Source of the DNA: Stenotrophobium sp040387055
GTDB taxonomy: Bacteria; Pseudomonadota; Gammaproteobacteria; Nevskiales; Nevskiaceae
Assembly: GCA_040387055.1 (NCBI GenBank)
Contig: JAZKEM010000089.1
Span: 1-14,332 of the forward strand
Reading direction: 5' to 3'
Length of the DNA stretch: 14,332 nt
The notes under the pieces were generated by a model. It worked only from the letters and a program-made list of their open reading frames with translations. It did not search any database and had not been told where the DNA came from. The translations under genes and the position numbers were made by a program. Shown one piece after another: positions 1 to 6,680 of the stretch (positions are counted from its first letter, which is position 1; each line of letters begins with the position of its first letter).

Positions 1-260
1 GCGAGATGCGACACTTGGTTGAGTTGTGAGGTGCGCAAACTACCCGCGTCAGCTTCTTGTAGCGCCACAATGTCGTATTGCGACACTAGCGTGGCAATAC
101 GATCGAGATTGAGTTTTGCACTTTGCGTAGGCAGAACATGTCGCCAAGCATGCGTAACGTAATGCCAGTAGCGAGAACTGTTCAGGCCCACTTGGATGTT
201 GAGCGATAACAGACGGACGGTGTCGCTGCTGCTGTCTCGTGGAATCGAGTGATCTGTCAT
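1..260 (-). CDS. Endonuclease/exonuclease/phosphatase family protein, 3' end outside window
   Basis: This is the N-terminal 86 codons of a gene that runs off the left edge. Translating the reverse strand from the ATG at 260-258 gives a continuous open frame to base 1. Two EEP-superfamily landmarks are visible: RLLSLNIQ near residues 16-23 (Asn21 is the usual active-site Asn of the first strand) and DIVALQEAD at 63-71 (Glu69 is the usual metal-binding Glu). The superfamily includes Mg-dependent nucleases and phosphodiesterases such as exonuclease III. The substrate cannot be told from this fragment. Its ATG overlaps the TGA of the upstream phospholipase-D-like gene (ATGA), and no Shine-Dalgarno is visible, so translational coupling is likely. 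In E. coli the EEP gene ybhP lies beside the cardiolipin synthase gene clsB, which suggests a related lipid role here, as an inference. Confidence 0.82.
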   Translation of the reverse strand, partial: MTDHSIPRDSSSDTVRLLSLNIQVGLNSSRYWHYVTHAWRHVLPTQSAKLNLDRIATLVSQYDIVALQEADAGSLRTSQLNQVSHL

Positions 261-1753
261 AGCCAGTACGCACCAATTCGCGCTGTTCGCTCTTTCAAGC
301 GTGAAAACCAAGATCGGTGTTTCCACTTGCCAAGAACAATCTCCTCGGACTCTTTCAAATCTTCAGCAAACATTGCGTCCATTTGCTTGGCAAAGTTGCC
401 ACTGAGAATAACGGCATTGATTTCGTCGTTATGCAGAAAGCTACGCCAGTCCAGATTGGTTGAGCCTATGGTGGACCAGACGCCATCAATACAAGCCGTC
501 TTGGCATGCATCACCGAGCCGTGTCGCTCATAGATTTTGACGCCACCACGCAATAACTTCGTGTAATACGAACGACCCAGATTAAAGATCGGCCATGAGT
601 CGGAGTAACTCGGCAATAACAGTTTGACGTCAACGCCACGTTGCGCTGCATCGGTTAAGGCCTTAAGCAACTGCGGATCAGGCGCAAAATAAGCGATGGT
701 CAGATGCACCTTCCGCTCTGCATGCGTGATCGCCGAAATAAGCGTCAAGAAGATCAGATTCGGAGAATCTCCCGGCGTACTGCCGATGGCGCGTACGATC
801 TCCTCGCCTTTTTCCTTCAGTTCAGGGAAATAACGCCGCGCAGCTAATGGCTCTCCTTTCTGTCGGGCCCAAGTTTCCAGAAAAAATTTCTGAAACTCAG
901 CGACAGCAGGTCCTTCTATCCGAATATGGGTGTCGCGCCAGCCCGCTTTGGGGTCTTTGTCTTTATGTTTCTTTCTGCGCAACTTGCCTGAAGGTGCGCT
1001 CGAATAGGTATCGCTGATGTTGATGCCGCCAGTGAAAGCAATGCGGCCATCAACGATCAACTGCTTGCGATGATCGCGATTATTAATCAGCCATGATTTT
1101 TTATTGCCAGACAGTGGATTCAGTGGATTGAACTCCAGCACATTGATTCCGCCTTCGCGCAGGCGATCAAAAAATTCTTGCGGCGTCGCAATTCCACCGA
1201 CACTGTCGTAGATGATATTGACCTGCACACCAGCAGCCTGTTTCTTCAGTAACAGATCAGAAAACTGTCGGCCCACCTTGTCATCATCAAAGATGAAAGT
1301 TTCCAGATTGATGTGATCCTTGGCGCCACGGATTGCCTCGATCATCGACTCATAGGTCGCAGGCCCGTTCTGCAGCAGCTTGAGCTTGTTGCCCAACACC
1401 AGCGGGCTACTAGCATTGACCGCCTGCTCGTAAGCCAGATGCTTCTGCAGCGCATCGGAGTCGCCGTGCTTGTCTTCAATACGATCAAGGATGGCCTCTC
1501 CTTTCGCAGCCGAGACCGGGCCACGCGTATCTTCAAACTCGACCTTCTGTGTGGGCGTCGTTGCCATGTCGTGTTTAGCGTCCGGCAGAGTGGCGCAGCC
1601 TTGTGTGTTGGCCACGATAATTGCAAGCACAGTAATAGTGCCGAACTTGCATCCCATTACCCAAGCGAAAGTCTCATTCAGCTGACGCCGAGCGGACTCA
1701 AACGTAGCAAAGAACTTAGTCGCCATGGCCATAACCGCGGTAGGTGTCGGCAT
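257..1753 (-). CDS. Cardiolipin synthase / phospholipase D-like protein with two HKD motifs
   Basis: The protein has the two HxKx4D motifs of the phospholipase D superfamily: His228-Lys230-Asp235 (HRKQLIVD) and His416-Lys418-Asp423 (HAKTACID). The context GGINI...WRDTH..IEGPAV after the first motif and IGSTNLDWRSFLHNDE after the second is typical of bacterial cardiolipin synthases, which join phosphatidyl groups to make cardiolipin at the inner membrane. Here this activity is inferred from the motifs. A hydrophobic stretch at residues 39-48 is followed by QGCATLPDAKH, a possible lipoprotein cleavage site with Cys53. The start is uncertain: 498 codons run from ATG 1753, but Met8, Met10 and especially Met33 (ATG at 1657, just before the hydrophobic stretch) are alternatives, and none has a clear ribosome binding site. 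The stop overlaps the ATG of the next gene, an EEP protein, so the two are probably co-translated. Confidence 0.9.
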   Translation of the reverse strand: MPTPTAVMAMATKFFATFESARRQLNETFAWVMGCKFGTITVLAIIVANTQGCATLPDAKHDMATTPTQKVEFEDTRGPVSAAKGEAILDRIEDKHGDSDALQKHLAYEQAVNASSPLVLGNKLKLLQNGPATYESMIEAIRGAKDHINLETFIFDDDKVGRQFSDLLLKKQAAGVQVNIIYDSVGGIATPQEFFDRLREGGINVLEFNPLNPLSGNKKSWLINNRDHRKQLIVDGRIAFTGGINISDTYSSAPSGKLRRKKHKDKDPKAGWRDTHIRIEGPAVAEFQKFFLETWARQKGEPLAARRYFPELKEKGEEIVRAIGSTPGDSPNLIFLTLISAITHAERKVHLTIAYFAPDPQLLKALTDAAQRGVDVKLLLPSYSDSWPIFNLGRSYYTKLLRGGVKIYERHGSVMHAKTACIDGVWSTIGSTNLDWRSFLHNDEINAVILSGNFAKQMDAMFAEDLKESEEIVLGKWKHRSWFSRLKERTARIGAYWL

Positions 1754-2315
1754 TAGCGATGATAGTAGTAATGGGCCATTTGAGCGTCGGTGCGTTGCCG
1801 CGCTTTGGGATTGGGTGATCTACAGGGGCTCGCCCTGTAATGCGGGGCAAACCAACCGTTTATCGCACTTGTCCGCACAAGCCAGTGATTCACTGCCGTA
1901 ATGGCGACACATACCGTCCTCGGCCCCATTTATGGCTTTATCGATCCATTGGCCTGTTGGCTGCAGCCTTAGATTCAACGCTAAGGTCGCCACTCTGCGC
2001 GGCTGCACCTATCTGGCAGAAACCGCCGTAATCGTCCTCACGCCGCCACAGCTGGTGCCCATGCCCAAGAGTCTTGGCAGTACCCAGCCACAACAGCTGC
2101 AACAAAAGGTTTACGCCTTCGCGGCAGGCGGCGAATGCTGGGTTCAACCAGAGTTTTTAGAGCCGATTCCGGTGTCGATGTTGTCGGCTTATCGGTCCCG
2201 TCGCTGGCCTGTTCAGAAATCCTGAGTCTAAGTTGGCCATTTATTGGCCCGGTCTAGCGTAAAATAGCCGCCGTCACACCCCCGCGACTGTCACTAGCAG
2301 CTCGCCAAAGGACTC
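1754..2315. other. 562-base stretch with no convincing gene, upstream of dusA
   Basis: This divergent region must hold the promoters of the PLD-like gene (minus) and dusA (plus). Several short open frames exist on both strands, for example plus 1932-2225 (97 codons) and minus 1820-2008 (62 codons, with four Cys in 22 residues after a GTG start). None has a ribosome binding site or a family I recognise, and the open frames on the two strands overlap each other. A TAAAAT hexamer at 2260-2265 could be the -10 of a dusA promoter, but I see no good -35. A small perfect inverted repeat (TACAGGG-GCTCG-CCCTGTA, 1821-1839) has no T-run. The region may hold a decayed gene or be plain regulatory sequence. 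Confidence 0.5.
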
Positions 2316-3353
2316 ATGAACACTAGCGTGCACACGGCCTCAAAGCCGGCGACAGGTGAAGATTTCAACCCCTGGCGTTTTTCCGTAGCTCCGATGATGG
2401 ATTGGACTGACCGCTATTGCCGGTCGTTCCACCGATTGCTGTCGTCCAATGCCCGTCTCTACACCGAGATGGTCACGACCGGCGCTGTCATCAAAGGCGA
2501 TCGTCAGCGTCTGATGCGTTTCAACAAAGGCGAGCACCCCGTTGCTTTACAGTTGGGTGGTTGCGATCCGGATGATCTGGCCCGCAGCGCTGAAATTGGC
2601 GCGCGCTTTGGATACGACGAAATCAATCTGAACTGTGGCTGCCCGTCTGATCGCGTATTGGATGGCCGCTTTGGCGCCTGCCTCATGCGCAAGCCAGACC
2701 TCGTCGCCGAATGCGTGATGATGATGAGCAAGGCCACCGATTTGCCGGTCACCGTCAAAAATCGCATTGGTCTCGACAACACCGAGGAATACAGCTTCCT
2801 CCGTAACTTTGTTGAGACGGTCGCCGATGCAGGTTGCGAGACTTTCATCATCCACGCCCGCAAGGCTTGGCTGAATGGTTTGTCGCCAAAAGAGAATCGC
2901 GAGATTCCACCACTGCGTTATGAAGTGGTCTATCGCCTCAAACAAGATTTTCCGCATCTCAATATCGTCATCAACGGTGGCGTCAAAACTATTGCCGAAT
3001 GCCAAGAGCATTTGAAATATGTTGATGGCGTGATGCTGGGCCGCGAACCTTACGAAAATCCGTGGATGCTTTCTGAAGTCGACGAACACCTGTTTGGCGC
3101 AGAAGCGTTCAATATGGATCGCGCCGCGTTGCTACGCAGCTATATGCCGTATATGGAACGCGAGATGGCGGCCGGTGTCCCACTACCGCATCTCACCAAG
3201 CACATCCTCGGTTTATTCCGCGGACAGGCAGGTGGCCGTGCTTTCCGTCGCGTGATTAGCGAACGCGCTTTCCGCGCAGACGGCGATCTCTCAGTTATTG
3301 AGGAGGCGCTGGCAGCCGTTGTGCAGGCGTCACAATTAGAAGAAGCCGCTTAA
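2316..3353 (+). CDS. dusA: tRNA-dihydrouridine(20/20a) synthase DusA
   Basis: DusA reduces uridine to dihydrouridine at positions 20 and 20a in the D-loop of tRNA, using FMN and NADPH in the cytoplasm. The protein (345 aa) carries the family signatures: FSVAPMMDWTDRYCR near residue 22, the catalytic-cysteine segment GCPSDRV (Cys109) followed by GRFGACLM, VKNRIG (Lys148), and the DusA-specific HARKAWLNGLSPKENREIPP from His180. INGGV and GVMLGREPY near the end are the phosphate-binding part of the TIM barrel. DusA proteins usually read NLNVGCPSD; here it is NLNCGCPSD, giving a second Cys two residues before the catalytic one. The start is supported by AAAGGAC just upstream, though the spacing is short. 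The stop is 10 bases before the cyclophilin gene, so the two are probably one transcript. Confidence 0.96.
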   Translation: MNTSVHTASKPATGEDFNPWRFSVAPMMDWTDRYCRSFHRLLSSNARLYTEMVTTGAVIKGDRQRLMRFNKGEHPVALQLGGCDPDDLARSAEIGARFGYDEINLNCGCPSDRVLDGRFGACLMRKPDLVAECVMMMSKATDLPVTVKNRIGLDNTEEYSFLRNFVETVADAGCETFIIHARKAWLNGLSPKENREIPPLRYEVVYRLKQDFPHLNIVINGGVKTIAECQEHLKYVDGVMLGREPYENPWMLSEVDEHLFGAEAFNMDRAALLRSYMPYMEREMAAGVPLPHLTKHILGLFRGQAGGRAFRRVISERAFRADGDLSVIEEALAAVVQASQLEEAA

Positions 3354-3363
3354 GGAACTCCCC

Positions 3364-3933
3364 ATGAAAAAAATCTTACTTTCACTACTGTTAGGACTGA
3401 ACATGACACTCGCAAATGCCGCTGAACCCGTACGCGTATTGATGGAAACCAGCCAGGGCAACATCACGCTGGAACTCAATGCAGACAAGGCACCAAAGAC
3501 GGTCGCCAACTTTGTTTCATACGTGAAGGCCAAGCACTTTGACGGTCTCACCTTTCACCGCGTGATCAAGGGCTTCATGATTCAGGGCGGCGGTTACGAC
3601 GAAAAGTACAACCAGCGCGCAACGCAGAAACCGATTGAGAACGAAGCCAAGAATGGCCTGAAGAACGATCGCGGCACCATCGCTATGGCGCGCACCAGCG
3701 ACCCGCACTCTGCCTCATCGCAGTTCTTCATCAACCACGGCGACAACGCGAACCTCGACTTCCCAAGCTTTGATGGTTGGGGCTACGCCGTATTCGGCAA
3801 AGTCACCGAAGGTATGGACGTTGTCGACAAAATCGCTGAAACCAAAACCGGCAACATCGCTCCGTTTGGCCGCGATGTGCCAGTGACGCCGATTGTCATC
3901 ACGCGCGTCACCATCATCGAAGCCGCAAAGTAA
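3364..3933 (+). CDS. ppiA: Periplasmic cyclophilin-type peptidyl-prolyl cis-trans isomerase
   Basis: Cyclophilins speed cis-trans isomerisation of X-Pro bonds during protein folding. The 189-residue product starts with a classical signal peptide (MKKILLSLLL..., ending ANA with predicted cleavage after residue 19), so it should act in the periplasm. The active-site segment FHRVIKGFMIQGG is at 64-76, with Arg66, Phe71, Met72 and Gln74, and SSQFFIN and YAVFGKV follow as expected. The sequence between these motifs (IENEAKNGLKNDRGTIAMART) matches E. coli PpiA better than a minimal cytoplasmic protein. AAGGA overlapping the dusA stop codon gives a good ribosome binding site 8 bases before the ATG. 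The gene lies between dusA and lpxH. In E. coli the cyclophilin next to lpxH is the cytoplasmic PpiB, so the symbol is by similarity and by the signal peptide, not by position. Confidence 0.93.
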   Translation: MKKILLSLLLGLNMTLANAAEPVRVLMETSQGNITLELNADKAPKTVANFVSYVKAKHFDGLTFHRVIKGFMIQGGGYDEKYNQRATQKPIENEAKNGLKNDRGTIAMARTSDPHSASSQFFINHGDNANLDFPSFDGWGYAVFGKVTEGMDVVDKIAETKTGNIAPFGRDVPVTPIVITRVTIIEAAK

Positions 3934-3960
3934 TCGAGTCAGGCTGCGCACACGCGCCGC

Positions 3961-4677
3961 ATGACCGCGCTACTACTTTCTGATTTGCACCTGCCCGCGC
4001 AGCCATCACGGCTGCGCGAGGCATTTGTAGAGTTTCTCGAGGGCCCTGCGCGCAAGGCGCAGCAAGTTTTTATCCTCGGCGATTTATTTGAATACTGGAT
4101 CGGCGACGACGTCGGTCTACAAGTTTATGCACGTGAAGTCAGCCGCATCGCAGCGCTTGCCGCTGCCGGTGTCGATGTCTACTTCATGGCCGGCAACCGT
4201 GATTTTCTTGTTGGCAAAAACTTTGCCCAAATCACCGGCGCACAAATTCTTCGTGATCCCTGTGCAATCAAATTGGCAGGCATCACTACCCTGCTCTCTC
4301 ATGGCGATGTTTTTTGCACGGACGATGTCGGCTACCAAAAATGGCGCCGCATCTCACGCAATTTATTCGTACAAGGTTTTTTCTTGTTAATGCCACGCAC
4401 CTGGCGTGAACGTGTTGCTGGTGATTTGCGTAGCCAGAGCGCCAATAACAAAGCTACCAAGACATTAGAGATTATGGATGTGAACGACGCAGCCATTGCA
4501 GCCGCGTTCCAGCAACATAATGTTCAACGCATTATCCATGGACACACTCATCGGCCTGCGGATCATCGCGATGCTTCCGGCAAGGAACGCATTGTGTTGG
4601 CGGATTGGACGCCAAGCCGCATGGAGTATCTGGAGATTAGCGAGTCAGGCCTGCAACGCATCGGCCTGCCACTCTAA
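3961..4677 (+). CDS. lpxH: UDP-2,3-diacylglucosamine diphosphatase LpxH
   Basis: LpxH hydrolyses UDP-2,3-diacylglucosamine to lipid X and UMP, the fourth step of lipid A synthesis, at the inner face of the inner membrane. The 238-residue length is normal for the family. All metallophosphoesterase ligands are present: Asp8 and His10 (SDLHL), Asp41 (LGDLFEYWIGDD), Asn79 (GNRDFLVGK), His114 (LSHGD) and His195/His197 (IHGHTHRPA). CTDDVGYQ and IMDVN are further LpxH hallmarks that separate it from LpxI and LpxG. The ATG has no obvious Shine-Dalgarno; the gene begins 27 bases after the cyclophilin stop and is probably read from the same transcript. A strong terminator follows. The product is expected to be essential for outer-membrane assembly in most Gram-negative bacteria. 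Confidence 0.96.
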   Translation: MTALLLSDLHLPAQPSRLREAFVEFLEGPARKAQQVFILGDLFEYWIGDDVGLQVYAREVSRIAALAAAGVDVYFMAGNRDFLVGKNFAQITGAQILRDPCAIKLAGITTLLSHGDVFCTDDVGYQKWRRISRNLFVQGFFLLMPRTWRERVAGDLRSQSANNKATKTLEIMDVNDAAIAAAFQQHNVQRIIHGHTHRPADHRDASGKERIVLADWTPSRMEYLEISESGLQRIGLPL

Positions 4678-4736
4678 ATTCGCATTGAATGATCTACAAC
4701 GCCGAACTCTGTCGGGGAAACTAAAAACTCGATATG

Positions 4737-4762
4737 AAACCCGCCCGACAGCGGGTTTTTTT
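4737..4762 (+). terminator. Rho-independent terminator after lpxH
   Basis: An 8-base-pair perfect stem (AAACCCGC 4737-4744 with GCGGGTTT 4751-4758, loop CCGACA) runs into a seven-base T tract (4756-4762). It lies 59 bases after the lpxH stop and should end the dusA-ppiA-lpxH transcript. The loop and the first base of the 3' arm are also complementary to CTGTCGGG at 4709-4716, which could form a competing hairpin. Confidence 0.85.
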
Positions 4763-5000
4763 ATTGATTGCCTTCAAGTGTCATAAAGCAACCTCATTCT
4801 GTTCTAAAGGACGGCTCCTAGGGATTGGCCCGCACAAAATATAAGGCCGTAGAAAAGGGCAGCGGGCTCAATGCAAGAAGTGACGGATTCGTACATCACA
4901 GTACCGTCCTCAAGCGCTGCATATGCTCAGCCCTGCTGACATCACTTCCAAGTATTTCTCTCGCCGATACTGACTTAGGCCGCTGCCCAAGGAGAACATC
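4763..5000 (+). other. Leader region before ligE with nested inverted repeats
   Basis: No gene is visible here. Two nested inverted repeats occur: an outer pair AGGACGG (4808-4814) / CCGTCCT (4904-4910), and an inner pair GGCCCGC (4827-4833) / GCGGGCT (4862-4868, with one G-T pair). A weaker GTGA...TCAC pair lies near 4880-4900, inside the outer pair. This could fold as a branched RNA in the ligE 5' leader, but it matches no riboswitch class I know. TATAAG at 4840-4845 resembles a -10 box but lacks a good -35. The clear site in the stretch is the ribosome binding site AAGGAG at 4989-4994. Confidence 0.35.
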
Positions 5001-5873
5001 ATGAAAGCAAGAGGACTTCGCACGCTCTGCGCGGCCGTGGCATGGTTGCTGTTCGGAACTGAGGTATCGGCGGCAAGCGCCGCGCCGCCGCCGTTGATGT
5101 TGGCGCAAACCTACGGTGGGCAAGCGGATGTCTCCGCGTACTGGGTCAGCGAAAAACTCGACGGGGTACGCGGATACTGGGATGGCCAGCGGCTGTACAG
5201 CCGTAGCGGTCAGGCCATCGTGACGCCGGTCTGGTTCACCGCCGGCTGGCCGACAGTTCCGCTGGACGGCGAGCTGTGGATTGGCCGCGGTCGCTTTGAC
5301 GAGACCAGCGGCATCGTGCGGAGCAAGGACGGCGATCCTCAGCGATGGAGGCTGATGCGCTACATGGTCTTCGATCTACCGGCGCATCCCGGTCGCTTCA
5401 GCGAGCGGCTCGTGGAGTTGCGGCATTTGGTCGGTAGCGCGAGCGTCAAATCGCTGCAGGCGGTGGATCAGTTCCGGCTGCCGGATGCGGCGGCGCTGCA
5501 GGCGCGGCTTGCAGCGATTGTCGCCGCTGGTGGCGAGGGCCTGATGCTGCAACGTGCCGATGCCTACTACCGCGGCCAGCGCAGCGATGATCTGCTCAAG
5601 CTCAAGACCCACGACGATGCCGAGGCGCGCGTGATCGGCTATGCGCCGGGAAACGGCAAGTATCGCGGCGTGGTCGGCGCGCTGATCGTCGAGCGGCCCG
5701 ACGGTCGACGTTTCCGCATCGGCAGCGGCTTGACCGACGCGCTGCGTCAAGAGCCACCGCCGCTGGGCAGCTGGGTTACCTATCGGTACAACGGCAGCAC
5801 CGGCGATGGTCTGCCGCGATTCCCGCGATACGTCCGGGTCCGCGAAGACATGCCGCCGCCGGATCCGCCGTGA
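5001..5873 (+). CDS. ligE: Exported ATP-dependent DNA ligase, LigE type
   Basis: This is a minimal ATP-dependent DNA ligase that seals nicks through an enzyme-AMP intermediate. The nucleotidyltransferase motifs appear in order: motif I EKLDGVRG with adenylated Lys52, DGELW with Glu91, motif III MVFDLP (122-127), motif IV EGLMLQ (179-184) and motif V LLKLK (Lys200, Lys202). A compact OB-fold domain follows from about residue 211 (GNGKYRGVVGALIVE, FRIGSGL). An N-terminal signal peptide (hydrophobic core 9-18, likely cleavage after VSA or ASA near 24-27) sends it to the periplasm, the hallmark of LigE, where a role in repairing incoming or extracellular DNA has been proposed. The start follows AAGGAG by six bases. 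The coding sequence is strikingly GC-rich: 43 of 60 bases in 5461-5520, against 30 of 60 in 3481-3540. It looks like a transferred gene, converging on the DUF455 gene 28 bases downstream. Confidence 0.93.
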   Translation: MKARGLRTLCAAVAWLLFGTEVSAASAAPPPLMLAQTYGGQADVSAYWVSEKLDGVRGYWDGQRLYSRSGQAIVTPVWFTAGWPTVPLDGELWIGRGRFDETSGIVRSKDGDPQRWRLMRYMVFDLPAHPGRFSERLVELRHLVGSASVKSLQAVDQFRLPDAAALQARLAAIVAAGGEGLMLQRADAYYRGQRSDDLLKLKTHDDAEARVIGYAPGNGKYRGVVGALIVERPDGRRFRIGSGLTDALRQEPPPLGSWVTYRYNGSTGDGLPRFPRYVRVREDMPPPDPP

Positions 5874-5901
5874 GGCATGACAACCGCTCTGCCCTCAAAC
5901 C

Positions 5902-6669
5902 TCAATACGCGTCCAGCAATTCCTGATCATTGAAGCCGGCGCGTGCGCGTGCTTCGGTGTTCAAAGGCAATCGAATACGCATGCGATGTTCTGTGAGGAT
6001 GGCACGGAAAGTTGAGTCGGGGTCAACACCTTTCAGCGCGCAGAAATGGCGATACCAGCGCGTGCCAATTTCAACATGGCGCACTTCTTCTTCGAGGATG
6101 ATGCCAAGAATTCGCACGGTTTCTGCATCGCGCAGTTCGGTGAAGCGATGGATGATGCCGGGCGTGACATCAAGGCCACGTGCTTCGAGTACGCGTGGCA
6201 CGACTGCCATCCGCACCAGTACATCATCGGCAGTTTTTTCTGCCATTTCCCAAAGGCCGTTGTGAGCTACGAAATCTCCGTAGGCATAACCCAATTCTTT
6301 AAGACGACCGCTGAGCATGAGGAAATGTCGCGCTTCGTCTTGAGCGACGGAGAGCCAGTCACGGTAGTAGTCGTCTGGCTGATCGCGGAATCGCCAGCAC
6401 GCATCGAGTGCCAGATTCACAGCGTTGAATTCGATGTGAGCAACTGCGTGAATCAACGCGGCGCGTCCTTCAGGCGTACCGAGACCGCGATACGGCACTT
6501 TGTTGGGTGGCACCAGCGTTGGCAGCGCAGGCCGTCCGGGAATGCGCTGTATGTCTTCATCCGCATCAAAGCGTAGCGGCAACACGAGCGCAGCGACCTG
6601 AGCGCATTTGCGCTCAGGGTCTGTCTCGGTCAGTGCCGAAAAGACCGTAGGCGTTGAATGGAGTGACAC
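5902..6669 (-). CDS. DUF455 family ferritin-like protein
   Basis: This protein belongs to the DUF455 family, distantly related to the ferritin-like diiron fold used for example by tRNA hydroxylase MiaE; its function is not established. Signature blocks are GTPEGRAALIHAVAHIEFNA (64-83, Glu80), DEARHF (Glu112, His115), FVAHNGLWEMAEKTADDV (133-150), VPRVLEARGLDVTP (157-170) and EEEVRHVEIG (193-202, His198). The repeated ExxH patterns suggest a diiron or similar metal site. I place the start at the GTG at 6669, giving 255 residues. The open frame continues upstream to 6813, but that part only shadows the preceding gene and resembles no DUF455 N-terminus. The GTG begins 11 bases after the stop of the PLP-enzyme gene, so the two are probably one operon. 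No clear Shine-Dalgarno is seen. No terminator lies in the 28 bases separating it from convergent ligE. Confidence 0.88.
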   Translation of the reverse strand: MSLHSTPTVFSALTETDPERKCAQVAALVLPLRFDADEDIQRIPGRPALPTLVPPNKVPYRGLGTPEGRAALIHAVAHIEFNAVNLALDACWRFRDQPDDYYRDWLSVAQDEARHFLMLSGRLKELGYAYGDFVAHNGLWEMAEKTADDVLVRMAVVPRVLEARGLDVTPGIIHRFTELRDAETVRILGIILEEEVRHVEIGTRWYRHFCALKGVDPDSTFRAILTEHRMRIRLPLNTEARARAGFNDQELLDAY

Positions 6670-6680
6670 GCGTGATTCGC

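Noticed and set aside
1821..1839. Perfect inverted repeat TACAGGG-GCTCG-CCCTGTA as a terminator
   Set aside because: No T-run follows on either strand and no gene end is nearby, so it is not an intrinsic terminator. It may be a binding site or chance.
1820..2008. Minus-strand 62-codon frame with a Cys-rich end that resembles a metal-binding motif
   Set aside because: It opens from a GTG directly after an in-frame stop, with no ribosome binding site and no known family. Four Cys in a short frame can arise by chance.
1932..2225. Open frame of 97 codons on the plus strand upstream of dusA
   Set aside because: No ribosome binding site, no recognisable family, and competing open frames lie on the other strand. 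Kept only as part of the gene-free stretch.
6046..6576. 176-codon open frame on the plus strand inside the DUF455 gene
   Set aside because: It is antisense to a clear conserved gene. Its frame is open because of the codon bias of the opposite strand.
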